This document shows, piece after piece, positions 17,957 through 26,781 of a stretch of 64,000 nt of DNA. Source of the stretch: an uncultured Fulvivirga sp. (GTDB taxonomy: Bacteria; Bacteroidota; Bacteroidia; Cytophagales; Cyclobacteriaceae). Numbering within the stretch: the first letter of the stretch is position 1; each line of letters begins with the position of its first letter. A model generated the notes under the pieces. The model made no database searches and was not told the DNA's origin. It worked only from the letters and a program-made list of their open reading frames with translations. The position numbers and the translations under genes are program-made. The stretch lies in NCBI GenBank assembly GCA_947500555.1, contig CANMSE010000004.1:558001-622000 (forward strand), in the 5' to 3' direction.

Positions 17957-18444
17957 TTAGTAGGTTATTTATCGTTTTATTATTTCTTTCACCACTTGTG
18001 CATGGTCAAAGTGCCGATTCATTGATTGATATCGGCCATCGTAATTATGAACTTGGGGAATATAAAATTGCTATCGATTATTTCGAAAGGGCATTGCAGC
18101 AGGATTCAAATAACCCAGAAATCTACTATCTCATGGGAGTTTGTAAGTCACAAATACAATTGAACAAGCAAGCTATTATTGACTATAATAAAGCTTTGGA
18201 ATTAGATTTTTCTTTTGCAGAAGTACATTTTGAAAAAGGATACTCACTTTTTATGTTGGGTAAGTTAGAAGAGGCGATATTAGCTTATGATAAGGCGGTA
18301 AGTCTACGGCCCGAAAATGCTGTTGCTTATGTCAATCGTGGTAGTGTTAAATGTATATTGGGTGATAAAGAAGGAGCTATGGCTGACTGGAAAAAAGCCG
18401 AAGAATTGGGGGCTCCAATCCCGGAGCAGGATTGTGATTTATAG
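17947..18444 (+). CDS. Secreted tetratricopeptide repeat protein
   Basis: A 165-residue protein with a signal peptide (VSRLFIVLLFLSPLVHGQ) followed by about four TPR units, for example HRNYELGEYKIAIDYFERALQQD, YNKALELDFSFAEVHFEKGYSLFML and YDKAVSLRPENAVAYVNRG. TPR arrays bind protein partners. The start overlaps the cupin end by ten bases and the stop touches the next gene, so the three are very probably one transcript. It may be a periplasmic partner of the LytTR sensor that follows. Confidence 0.85.
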   Translation: MDLVSRLFIVLLFLSPLVHGQSADSLIDIGHRNYELGEYKIAIDYFERALQQDSNNPEIYYLMGVCKSQIQLNKQAIIDYNKALELDFSFAEVHFEKGYSLFMLGKLEEAILAYDKAVSLRPENAVAYVNRGSVKCILGDKEGAMADWKKAEELGAPIPEQDCDL

Positions 18445-19269
18445 ATGAAAAGGAATAGCTATCGATACCTGGAACCTATTCTGCTGGGAGTTTCAGCTAA
18501 CCTTATTATCAATTATATATTTAATCCATCTGAGCCAGATTGGATAGTAAAGGAATTCGTTATAGCCGTTATTCTGTGTATACCTCTAACTGAATTAAGT
18601 CATTTCACTGATAAAAAACTAGAGAACAAGATCCCTTGGATTGACTATCCTACCAAAAGATTTATAACTCACTTTACGATTTTACTAGTATCGGTCATGC
18701 TTGTGGTGAATGTAATTGGTGGTCTATACTGGAAGTACATAGACATTTATTATTTCACCTTCAACGAAATGGCACTCATGAATTTGGTTGTATTAGTTCT
18801 AGTAATAGTATTAAGTTTTATTAAATGGACACGTCACTTTTTGCTCAATTGGAAACTTAGTCATATGAAACTGACTGATGTTACTGTACAGAATCAGGAC
18901 TTAACAAAAGAAATAAATAAAGAGCGAACAAAAGTTAGATTAAAGAAGGGGCAATATAATGTGGAGGTTGACACAGTAGATCTATTGATTGCAAAATATA
19001 AGTCTGGAGTGGTCGTGGTTCGGACAAAAGAAGAAAGTTACCTATTTGAAGGCACCCTGTCTGAACTTGATGAGCTTTTGCCACAACACCTATTTCATCG
19101 ATTGAACAGAGAAGTAATAGCTAATCGTCAGATTATAAAATCATATAAAGCAGGTACTTATGGTAAAGTTGAAGTAGTTATTAAAAGTGAAGATATAATT
19201 CTCGAAGTTACCGTCAGTCGTCCAAAAGCCTCTTCTTTTAGAAATTGGATAGATAGCACTTCAGCCTGA
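18445..19269 (+). CDS. Membrane LytTR-type transcriptional regulator
   Basis: A 274-residue protein. Residues about 10-130 hold four membrane helices, residues 135-165 a polar linker that could form a coiled coil, and 170-265 a LytTR DNA-binding domain with LFHRLNREVIANRQIIKSYK and VTVSRPKASSFRNWI. The ATG directly follows the stop of the TPR gene with no gap, so coupling is likely. As with its two relatives here there is no phosphorylation domain, so signal input is presumably through the membrane part. Confidence 0.88.
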   Translation: MKRNSYRYLEPILLGVSANLIINYIFNPSEPDWIVKEFVIAVILCIPLTELSHFTDKKLENKIPWIDYPTKRFITHFTILLVSVMLVVNVIGGLYWKYIDIYYFTFNEMALMNLVVLVLVIVLSFIKWTRHFLLNWKLSHMKLTDVTVQNQDLTKEINKERTKVRLKKGQYNVEVDTVDLLIAKYKSGVVVVRTKEESYLFEGTLSELDELLPQHLFHRLNREVIANRQIIKSYKAGTYGKVEVVIKSEDIILEVTVSRPKASSFRNWIDSTSA

Positions 19270-19352
19270 AATTGGTAGCACTTTAGTATCTTAGATATTG
19301 TTTTCAAGTCATTATTTCAGAGAGTTGGTGAGTTTAGCCAAAAAATAAAGAC

Positions 19353-20480
19353 ATGAAATATTTAATAGCAACAACACTTGTGTTCTGCCTACTGGGTCAT
19401 AGTGCAGCACAGACTTCATTACCCTCAAAATATAAAAAGATTCAAAAGTATATGGATCGAGCCACATCTGATAAATTGGCAGGGGTATCAATTTATATTA
19501 ATCATCCTAAATATGGGACTTGGACGGCAACTTCGGGTTATGCCGATATTTCTAAAAATGAACTTCTATCTGCTGATGACATTATTTCATTAGCCAGTAT
19601 TGGCAAAATGTACAATGCAGTAGCATGTATGTTGCTTCATGAGCGGGGCCAATTAAGCGTTGAAGATCACATTGCTAAGTACCTTCCGGAAAAGATTACG
19701 GCTATGCTTCCAAATGTAGAGGAGGTAAGAATCAAACACCTTCTGTCACACCAAACAGGATATGCCAATTATGAAGCAGATTCTACTGTAAATGCACTTT
19801 ACACTAGTGGTTCATTAAGTCTCGATACTTTAAGCCATCAGGAAGCATTAGAAAGATATTTTGCGGGAAAACCACAAAAATTTGCTGTAGGAGAAAGGTA
19901 CAACTATAGCAGTACCAATTACCTTCTATTAGCCATGATCATGGACTCTGTTACAGGCGATCATACTAAATTTATCAGAGAGGAGCTATTGGCTAAAAAT
20001 GATTTGAATAACACTTACTATCGCCAAACTCCTAATGATCAGAGTATTAGATACTATGCTGATTTTGATAAAGATGAAAAATCCGATGATATTACTTCTA
20101 TGGTTTATGAAACAACCAATTGGTTTATGGGTGATGATGGCATCTATTCTACAGCAAAAGAATGTGGTTTGTTTTTAGAGAAGCTTATGAATGCTGAAAT
20201 TGTAAATCAGAAAACATTTGAACTTATGCAAACCTGGAATGACGAAAAATCACCTGATTATGGCTATGGCTTAGAAGTTGATAAAGGCATTCCATATAAA
20301 CTCCTTATCGGACATTCTGGGAGTGGAATAGGAGCGAGGGCTGATGCTTATTACTTTCCTCACCAAAAAATGACCATAGTTATAGCCACTAATTCAGGCT
20401 TAAGAGGCTCTTCCAGGGGTTATGCTAAAGCTTATTATAAAATGCAAACTAAGATTGTGAAAAAGCTCTTTCTTTTCTAA
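19353..20480 (+). CDS. Secreted serine hydrolase, class C beta-lactamase family
   Basis: A 375-residue protein with a signal peptide ending SAAQ at residue 20. The fold markers of the beta-lactamase/transpeptidase family are clear: S82-I-G-K85, Y185-S-S in place of Y-x-N, and H321-S-G323 in place of K-T-G. These point to an esterase, D-aminopeptidase or carboxypeptidase-like member rather than a classical AmpC. It follows the LytTR gene by 83 bases on the same strand and may be part of that unit or its target. A 13-bp hairpin follows the stop. Confidence 0.9.
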   Translation: MKYLIATTLVFCLLGHSAAQTSLPSKYKKIQKYMDRATSDKLAGVSIYINHPKYGTWTATSGYADISKNELLSADDIISLASIGKMYNAVACMLLHERGQLSVEDHIAKYLPEKITAMLPNVEEVRIKHLLSHQTGYANYEADSTVNALYTSGSLSLDTLSHQEALERYFAGKPQKFAVGERYNYSSTNYLLLAMIMDSVTGDHTKFIREELLAKNDLNNTYYRQTPNDQSIRYYADFDKDEKSDDITSMVYETTNWFMGDDGIYSTAKECGLFLEKLMNAEIVNQKTFELMQTWNDEKSPDYGYGLEVDKGIPYKLLIGHSGSGIGARADAYYFPHQKMTIVIATNSGLRGSSRGYAKAYYKMQTKIVKKLFLF

Positions 20481-20503
20481 TAAACATTAAACCAAGTCAC
20501 TAG

Positions 20504-20577
20504 TTTATATAACTAAATTATTAGTTATATAAATTTCAAATGGCTATATTCATTTTTTAATCAAAATAATGAATATA
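20504..20577. repeat. Two consecutive perfect AT-rich inverted repeats
   Basis: The first has 13-base arms at 20504-20516 and 20521-20533 with a four-base loop. The second has ten-base arms tatattcatt (20545-20554) and aatgaatata (20568-20577) with a 13-base loop. They lie between the stop of the serine hydrolase and the ATG of the next gene at 20599. The first may end the upstream transcript; the second may be an operator for the downstream gene. Confidence 0.55.
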
Positions 20578-20598
20578 TAACTACAGAATTTAGATCTT

Positions 20599-21045
20599 AT
20601 GAAACCCTATGTTTTCTTACTTGCAATCAGTCTTCAAACCACTATTTCTTATTCTCAAACTACTGAAAAGGACTTAGTGTCCAAAGCCTGTATGAATTAT
20701 CTTGATGGCTTCTATAATGGAGATACTTTAAAGCTGAAAGAGAGTGTAGCTCCTACCTTATATAAGTTCGGGTATTTGAAAAATGAGACTTCAAATAACT
20801 ATGAAGATCAGGGACGTATGACTTACGAGCAGGCGATGACCTACTCTAAAAATGTACTACGAACTAAAAGATTTGTTTCTGAAAAAGCTCCAAAAAAGGT
20901 GGTTGTCTTAGACATCATGAATAACATTGCTTCTGCAAAAGTGACCGCCTGGTGGGGTACTGATTATATGCTTTTATCTAAAAAAGGTGATGAATGGATG
21001 ATCGAACAAGTTCTTTGGGAGGGCCCCCTTCAAAAAGACGAATAG
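20599..21045 (+). CDS. Secreted NTF2-like (putative lumazine-binding family) protein
   Basis: A 148-residue protein with a signal peptide ending in YSQ at residue 20. The mature part is a single NTF2-like cone: ACMNYLDGFYNGDTLKLKESVAPTLYKFGY and a final strand pair SAKVTAWWGTDYMLLSKKGDEWMIEQVLWEG. This arrangement matches the putative lumazine-binding NTF2 group frequent in Bacteroidota. No catalytic role is established. A relative of the same fold is at 32374. Confidence 0.8.
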   Translation: MKPYVFLLAISLQTTISYSQTTEKDLVSKACMNYLDGFYNGDTLKLKESVAPTLYKFGYLKNETSNNYEDQGRMTYEQAMTYSKNVLRTKRFVSEKAPKKVVVLDIMNNIASAKVTAWWGTDYMLLSKKGDEWMIEQVLWEGPLQKDE

Positions 21046-21160
21046 ATAATCTTTTCAATTATATCTATTAATTCAACCCTATTGTAGCAAGTAATTAACA
21101 GATTTATAAGGAATGCTAATCTAAATTTTCTAGCAATATTTAATTTTGCTAAAAAATTGA

Positions 21161-22165
21161 ATGAAAAGATACTTGCCAATATTCTTTGTTCTTAGCTCCT
21201 CTTTTAATTTATATAGTCAGTCAATAATGGAGGATTCATTGAATATTCAGAATAAGGATTCGATTACGGATGAAGTTTTTCAAATAGTTGAAAACCCTGC
21301 AGAACCACCTGGTGGCTATCAATCTTTCTATGAATTTGTAGCTAAGAGGCTGCGATACCCTTCAGAGGCCAGAAAATTGAGTGTTCAAGGGAAAGTCTAT
21401 ATTCAATTTATTGTAGATACAGATGGTTCTTTAACAGAAGTCCAAGCTGTCAAAGGAATAGGTGCAGGTTGTGATGAAGAAGCGATCAGAGTTATTGATC
21501 TAGCTCCAAATTGGAGTCCAGCATCTCAAAGAGGAGAATTTGTTAGGCAAAGAATAATATTACCTATCACTTTTAAACTTGGAAACAGGACATATAAAGA
21601 TTCAGATAGACTAATGACAAGTCCTGAATTCCCAGGAGGGAACGTAGCTTTTGAGAAATACAAGAAAGATAATTTGAGGCAAATCGATACCACTCTACCT
21701 CCTAATAAGTACAACAATATTATTCATTTAACTTTCACGGTTGATTCTGTTGGCTCAATATCAAATGTGAAAGCTCTAAATTCATTAGGGCCTAAGTACG
21801 ACATCGAAGCAATAAGATTGTATTCAGAGATGCCGAAATGGAAGCCAGCTACTTTTAATGAAAAAATCATTTCTGCGGATATGAAAGGAAAAGTCAATTT
21901 TGGAAAAATATCTGTAGCAAAACTTAATACTGCTTATAATTATTTCACTAAAGGAGTTCAATTATACAATAAGAATAAAAAAGAAAAAGCTATCCTACAA
22001 TTTTCTAAAGCAATAGATATTAATCCAACCATGTTAGATTACTATTTTAATAGAGCATTTGTTTATCTTGAATTAGGATTGACTCAACTAGCTTGTAATG
22101 ATTTAAAAGAAATAAAAGATCGTGATGCACAATCACTACTGCTATTTGAAGATAACTGTCAGTGA
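21161..22165 (+). CDS. Secreted protein with two TonB C-terminal domains and TPR
   Basis: A 334-residue protein with a signal peptide (to about LYSQS, residue 21). Residues 45-140 are a TonB C-terminal domain with PPGGYQSFYEFVAKRLRYPSEARKLSVQGKVYIQF. Residues 150-250 are a second, more diverged copy opening with PEFPGGNVAFEKY. Residues 260-330 carry TPR units. There is no membrane anchor or proline-rich spanner, so it cannot be a normal energy transducer with ExbB/ExbD. A box TAATTTTG at 21141-21148 could be its -7 element. Partner unknown. Confidence 0.85.
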   Translation: MKRYLPIFFVLSSSFNLYSQSIMEDSLNIQNKDSITDEVFQIVENPAEPPGGYQSFYEFVAKRLRYPSEARKLSVQGKVYIQFIVDTDGSLTEVQAVKGIGAGCDEEAIRVIDLAPNWSPASQRGEFVRQRIILPITFKLGNRTYKDSDRLMTSPEFPGGNVAFEKYKKDNLRQIDTTLPPNKYNNIIHLTFTVDSVGSISNVKALNSLGPKYDIEAIRLYSEMPKWKPATFNEKIISADMKGKVNFGKISVAKLNTAYNYFTKGVQLYNKNKKEKAILQFSKAIDINPTMLDYYFNRAFVYLELGLTQLACNDLKEIKDRDAQSLLLFEDNCQ

Positions 22166-22249
22166 ACAAAAAACATTTTCATGCAACCTTATTACTCTCA
22201 AAAGAGTATTTAGTATATGTCCGACAAAATAAAAACATATATATTTTGC

Positions 22250-22270
22250 TTATTAGTCTGACAAATAAGA
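22250..22270. promoter_or_regulatory. Near-perfect palindrome, probable PadR operator
   Basis: Ten-base arms at 22250-22259 (cttattagtc) and 22261-22270 (gacaaataag) are reverse complements except for one position, with a one-base centre. The word gtc-y-gacaaa also occurs 38 bases upstream at 22220, giving a second half-site. The site lies 10 bases before the ATG of the PadR gene. Autoregulation as for the first PadR locus is likely, though the sequence differs. Confidence 0.5.
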
Positions 22271-22280
22271 ATAATATAAG

Positions 22281-22604
22281 ATGAAAGGAACTTATCTCGG
22301 TGAATTTGAAGAGCTGGTGCTCTTAGCTGTTGCCGCACTCAGTGGGGACGCCTATGGTGTCACCATCGGAACACTCATTGAAGAGCAAGCTAATCGCTCA
22401 GTGACAATAAGTACTGTACATAATGTCCTTTACAGACTAGAAAAGAAAGGCTTTGTGAAATCTGAACTGGGCGGTGCTACAGCCGAAAGAGGAGGTAGAA
22501 ATAAACGCCTTTTTACTATTACTGCTGCAGGTCAGGCAGTACTAAGTGAGTCGAAGGAGATTAGAAACAAAATGTGGGGTAACATCGCTTCTTTCAATTC
22601 ATGA
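22281..22604 (+). CDS. PadR family transcriptional regulator
   Basis: A 107-residue PadR-type winged helix that begins MKGTYLGEFEELVLLAVAALSGDAYGVTIG and holds the wing AERGGRNKRLFTITAAG. It overlaps the permease gene by four bases (ATGA), so both are translated from one message. It parallels the PadR at 1403-1750 in text and in gene order. The likely role is repression of its own two-gene operon in response to an unknown ligand. Confidence 0.93.
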   Translation: MKGTYLGEFEELVLLAVAALSGDAYGVTIGTLIEEQANRSVTISTVHNVLYRLEKKGFVKSELGGATAERGGRNKRLFTITAAGQAVLSESKEIRNKMWGNIASFNS

Positions 22605-25234
22605 AACAATCTAAACCTCCGGTATGGGCAGATCGCTTTCTTGAGTGGTTCTGTTCTCAGGACTACATTGATGAAGTTCAGGGAGACTTATACGAGTGGT
22701 TCAGTTTAAGAGTCAAAAAGCAAGGGCTGCGAAAAGCGAGACTACTCTACATTTTAGATGTTGTTCGCTTCATCCGAAGCTACAGACTCAAATCACCAGA
22801 AGAATTAAATCAGAACTCAAACAACACAGCAATGATCAGAAACTACTTAATCACCTCATGGAGATCGCTATCTAAGAACAAATCTTTCGCCACCATCAAT
22901 ATTGCGGGGCTTACGGTTGGAATGGCTGCTTATCTGCTTATTTCAATGTATGTCAGGCATGAGAATGGCTATGATCAGTTCCTTGAGAATAAAGAAAACA
23001 TTTATCGAATGGGTCAGAATCGATATAACCAAGGGGTTCTGTCCACACAATGGGCCGCTGGATGTTCCGTGGTTGGTAGTGCATTGAAGGATAACTTTCC
23101 TGAGGTTCTGGAATATGTACGGATGACTCCCAGTAATGCCGTTGTTAGTTATCAAGACGAGGTGTTTAGGGAAGAAAATGCCTACTATGCTTCTGAAACA
23201 TTTTTTGATGTTTTCTCCTTTAAGCTGATCGAAGGAATTGATTCCACGGTGCTAAAAGATCCGTACACTATGGTGATTTCGGCTTCTACGGCTAAAAAGT
23301 ACTTCGGCAATGAAAATCCAATTGGAAAGACAATTAGACATAATGGAGCACGGGATTTTGATATAACAGGAGTGTTTGCTGACTTACCAAAGAATTCTCA
23401 TATGAATGCAGATATGCTATTCTCATTTGAGACCTATGTAGATATTGTTGGAGAAGAAGCACGCACACAATGGAATTGGGATGGTTTTTACAATTACATT
23501 GTTTTAAGAGAAGGTACAGATCCCAAAGACTTTGAAGCAAAAATTCCAGCTTTTGTACAGGCTCAGATAGGCGAGGAGTTGGAGCAGACAAATCACCTTG
23601 TTGAATTCTTTCTTCAACCTGTGACAGACATACACTTGACTTCTGACTATATGATGGAGTTTAAACCCAATGGTAGTAAGCAGTCTACCAATTTCCTATT
23701 TATTATTTCCATATTCATTATTCTCATTGCCTGGATAAATTATATCAATTTAGCTACAGCAAAGTCATTGGACAGGTCTAAGGAAGTTGGGATTAGAAAA
23801 GTCATGGGATCATTAAGGGGACAGTTAATGACTCAGTTTTTGGTAGAGTCCTTTTTGCTAAACATGGCTTCATTGATATTGGCTGTACTGCTGGTTTATA
23901 TCTCACTACCTTATTTCAATGTGCTGTCAGGAAGAACGCTGTCATTTGAATTTCTTCAATTGAATAATCTCTCTCAGTTTGGATTACTATTATTCTTAGG
24001 GACAGTACTTTCAGGTTTATACCCTGCATTTATATTATCAGGATTCAAGCCAGTTTCTATTTTGAAGGGCAAATTCAAGTCAAGTGCTAAGGGTAATTAT
24101 CTGAGAAAGGGACTTGTTATTTTTCAATTCTTTACTTCGCTGGTGCTTATGGTAGGTACTGCAACCGTATTCTATCAATTAGACTATATGAATAACCAGG
24201 ACTTGGGGGTCAATATTGATCAGACTTTAGTGGTAAGAGGACCAAATGTTACTGATTCTCTGTACAATGACAGACTCAATTATTTTAAGCAATCACTGAT
24301 ATCGAACTCAGATATCTCTTCGATAACGGCATCTACTTCCGTTCCTGGTCGTCAGCCTACATGGAATGCCGGAGGTATTCGTTTATTGTCAGAGGCAGAA
24401 GGTGATGGAAAGCAATATCGCGTAATCGGTGGAGACCATGATTATTTTAATGCTTACGAGCTTGATTTACTCACCGGAAGACAGTTTGATAAAAATAGAG
24501 TTAACGATAATGAAACGGTTTTGATGAATGAATCTGCTACAGAATTAATGGGCTTTGATAATATTGAATCTGCATTGTCTCAGGAAATATTCTTTTGGGG
24601 TGATACCTTTCAGATTGTTGGAGTGGTCAAAGACTATCATAATGAATCCTTAAAAAAATCTTTTGAGCCGTTAATTTTTAGATTAATTCCTAATGCTTCT
24701 AATTTTTACTCAATGAAAGTGTCTACCAGTAATATGAGTAGAACGATAGCCTCTATTGAAGAAGAGTGGAAATTACAATTCCCTGGCAACCCTTTTGACT
24801 TCTTCTTTTTGGATGATTATTTTCAGGAGCAGTACAAGGCGGAAGTTCAATTTGGCAAGGTGTTCGTCTTATTTGCAGCGCTTGCCACATTTATTGCATG
24901 CCTTGGTCTTTTTGGCTTAGCTTCTTATATCACTTCTCAGCGTACTAAGGAGATAGGGGTGAGGAAAGTACTAGGTGCTACCCTTATGAATGTTCTTACA
25001 TTGCTAACAAAAGATTTTGCACTATTGATTGTCGTAGCGGTTATACTGGCAGTGCCCATTTCATGGATGATAATGAGTGGCTGGTTAGATGGTTTTGCTT
25101 ATAAAATTAATATGGAGTGGTGGTTGTTCGCGCTACCTGGCCTTGTATTGCTGATTATAGCTTTAATGACGGTGTCTTTTCAGACCATTAAATCAGGCCT
25201 TGCTAACCCTGTGGATTCGTTAAGACATGAGTAG
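22601..25234 (+). CDS. FtsX/MacB-type ABC transporter permease with prefix domain
   Basis: A complete 877-residue permease. Residues 1-75 are the Cytophagales prefix domain (KPPVWADRFLEWFCSQDYIDEVQGDLYEW). Then come a helix near 95-120, a MacB-type periplasmic domain, three FtsX helices with RSKEVGIRKVMGSLRGQLMTQF, a helix near 505-525, a second periplasmic domain, and a final FtsX block with QRTKEIGVRKVLGATLMNVL. It thus holds two FtsX halves in one chain. No ATPase gene accompanies it, so it must borrow one or work without. Substrate unknown; MacB relatives export peptides, lipids or drugs. Confidence 0.93.
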   Translation: MKQSKPPVWADRFLEWFCSQDYIDEVQGDLYEWFSLRVKKQGLRKARLLYILDVVRFIRSYRLKSPEELNQNSNNTAMIRNYLITSWRSLSKNKSFATINIAGLTVGMAAYLLISMYVRHENGYDQFLENKENIYRMGQNRYNQGVLSTQWAAGCSVVGSALKDNFPEVLEYVRMTPSNAVVSYQDEVFREENAYYASETFFDVFSFKLIEGIDSTVLKDPYTMVISASTAKKYFGNENPIGKTIRHNGARDFDITGVFADLPKNSHMNADMLFSFETYVDIVGEEARTQWNWDGFYNYIVLREGTDPKDFEAKIPAFVQAQIGEELEQTNHLVEFFLQPVTDIHLTSDYMMEFKPNGSKQSTNFLFIISIFIILIAWINYINLATAKSLDRSKEVGIRKVMGSLRGQLMTQFLVESFLLNMASLILAVLLVYISLPYFNVLSGRTLSFEFLQLNNLSQFGLLLFLGTVLSGLYPAFILSGFKPVSILKGKFKSSAKGNYLRKGLVIFQFFTSLVLMVGTATVFYQLDYMNNQDLGVNIDQTLVVRGPNVTDSLYNDRLNYFKQSLISNSDISSITASTSVPGRQPTWNAGGIRLLSEAEGDGKQYRVIGGDHDYFNAYELDLLTGRQFDKNRVNDNETVLMNESATELMGFDNIESALSQEIFFWGDTFQIVGVVKDYHNESLKKSFEPLIFRLIPNASNFYSMKVSTSNMSRTIASIEEEWKLQFPGNPFDFFFLDDYFQEQYKAEVQFGKVFVLFAALATFIACLGLFGLASYITSQRTKEIGVRKVLGATLMNVLTLLTKDFALLIVVAVILAVPISWMIMSGWLDGFAYKINMEWWLFALPGLVLLIIALMTVSFQTIKSGLANPVDSLRHE

Positions 25235-25262
25235 AAGTTAAGGAGTATCAATAAATCATGCA

Positions 25263-26009
25263 CTATTTATGATGCTCAGAAGCACTTATTGCTGCTCCGA
25301 TAATTCCAGCATTATTTAACTTTTCGGATGCAGTATAGGGTGTTTTGAATGTGAGTTTATGTCTGAACTTATGGATCTTTTTACTTGCTCCACCTCCTAT
25401 AATTATAAAATCAGGAGAGCAAATACGCTCTATATGCTTAAAAAAGAAATCCAGCCGTTCACCCCATTCATCGTAGTCAAGCTCTTCTCTTTTCCGGGCT
25501 GAGTCAGCGGCATACTTTTCAATGACATCGCCATCTTTTCCGAACATTCTACCTAATTCAAAATTGGGAATCAAGGTACCATCATAAAAAAGGCCGCTGC
25601 CTATGCCCGTACCTAAAGTAAGCACCAGTACAACACCTGATTTATGTCTACCGGCACCAAACTTCATTTCTGCAAGTCCAGCTGCATCGGCATCATTAAT
25701 TATTTCAAAATGAGTATCATCACAATACTCGCTGAAAATATCATCTACTTGTTGACCTTTCCAGGCAGGATCTAAATTGGCACTATACTTTGCTTTGCCT
25801 TCTACAATAACCGATGGGAAAGCACATCCTATATCATCTGTCCAGTTGAAATGATCCTTTATCTCTTTGATAACTTCTGCCACAGCTTTTGGTGTGGCGG
25901 GTTTAGGGGTATCTATTCTAAATCTTTCAGTTACTAAATGGCCAGTTTCTACGTCAACAATGGCGCTCTTAATTCCGGTGCCACCGATATCAATTCCAAG
26001 TACTTGCAT
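25263..26009 (-). CDS. ppgK: Polyphosphate glucokinase (ROK family)
   Basis: A 248-residue ROK kinase of the length typical for polyphosphate glucokinases. Seen are the phosphate loop LGIDIGGTGIKSAIVD (residues 4-19), the catalytic region NDADAAGLAEMKFG, and LTLGTGIGSGLFYDGTLIPNFELGR, which is the PPGK version of this block. It phosphorylates glucose with polyphosphate and often also ATP, feeding glycolysis in the cytosol. It ends 28 bases from the permease end on the opposite strand. Confidence 0.92.
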   Translation of the reverse strand: MQVLGIDIGGTGIKSAIVDVETGHLVTERFRIDTPKPATPKAVAEVIKEIKDHFNWTDDIGCAFPSVIVEGKAKYSANLDPAWKGQQVDDIFSEYCDDTHFEIINDADAAGLAEMKFGAGRHKSGVVLVLTLGTGIGSGLFYDGTLIPNFELGRMFGKDGDVIEKYAADSARKREELDYDEWGERLDFFFKHIERICSPDFIIIGGGASKKIHKFRHKLTFKTPYTASEKLNNAGIIGAAISASEHHK

Positions 26010-26076
26010 GAGACGAAGATATTGATAATTAGAAGTGGTTACAAATCAGGTCAGTTTCGTCAAGAATTTAACCAAT

Positions 26077-26694
26077 TTATGAAGGAGACTCCTGTGTCTT
26101 GGCCCAGATAGAATACTCTATTGCAGAAAATAAGATTAAAGAATCTCCAAGTAGCTCAATGCTTTCTTCAGCTGCATTTTTCACACTGCGTATATAACTT
26201 TCTTCCATTACTGTTTGCCACATGATGGATTCGCCAAAAAGTCTTGAGTAAACAAAAGTGACCATCATACCGGCAATCATCATCCCAAAAGGATAACTCC
26301 TCATATAGCCCGGGATGGTTTGACCTAGTGAAGACTTGTTCCTGAAAATGGAATAGGCAACTAGAGCAAGTACTGTAAAAGCGAGAGTTTGCCAAGCACC
26401 ATCAAATACGTAGCTGTCTAATACTGCATCAAATTCTCGAATCAATGCCATTAAAAAGAAACCGCCTATCAAAATTGATAAAGCGGAGGTAGTTTTTCTT
26501 TCTAATACATTAAATAGAAAAAGAAGAACTACAAGAAAAAATGAACCCTCCTGAAAATATTCTGTGAGTGAACTTTCATTGAATTTTTGACCAGGTTGGG
26601 GCTGAGCGTCATGCAAAAAAATTAGACTAAGCGCTAATAAATAGCCGCTAAAAATTACAATACGTCCAATCTTAAAAAATTCTTGTCTTTTCAT
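26077..26694 (-). CDS. Polytopic membrane protein, unknown function
   Basis: A 205-residue protein with about six predicted membrane helices (for example IVIFSGYLLALSLIFLH, FFLVVLLFLFNVL, ALSILIGGFFLMAL, LAFTVLALVAYSIF, FGMMIAGMMVTFVYS and LGDSLILFSAIEYSI). Conserved-looking charged residues occur next to helices (REFDAVLDSY, EESIELLGD). The last two helices frame a segment rich in acidic residues. I do not recognise the family. It lies 67 bases upstream of ppgK on the same strand and could share its transcript. Confidence 0.7.
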   Translation of the reverse strand: MKRQEFFKIGRIVIFSGYLLALSLIFLHDAQPQPGQKFNESSLTEYFQEGSFFLVVLLFLFNVLERKTTSALSILIGGFFLMALIREFDAVLDSYVFDGAWQTLAFTVLALVAYSIFRNKSSLGQTIPGYMRSYPFGMMIAGMMVTFVYSRLFGESIMWQTVMEESYIRSVKNAAEESIELLGDSLILFSAIEYSIWAKTQESPS

Positions 26695-26781
26695 TCAATT
26701 AAAGTGAGCTGATGAATACTAAATGCGAAATTACTATTTTATGAGATATTCAACAGACTTGCTCAACGAATAATCTTACAA

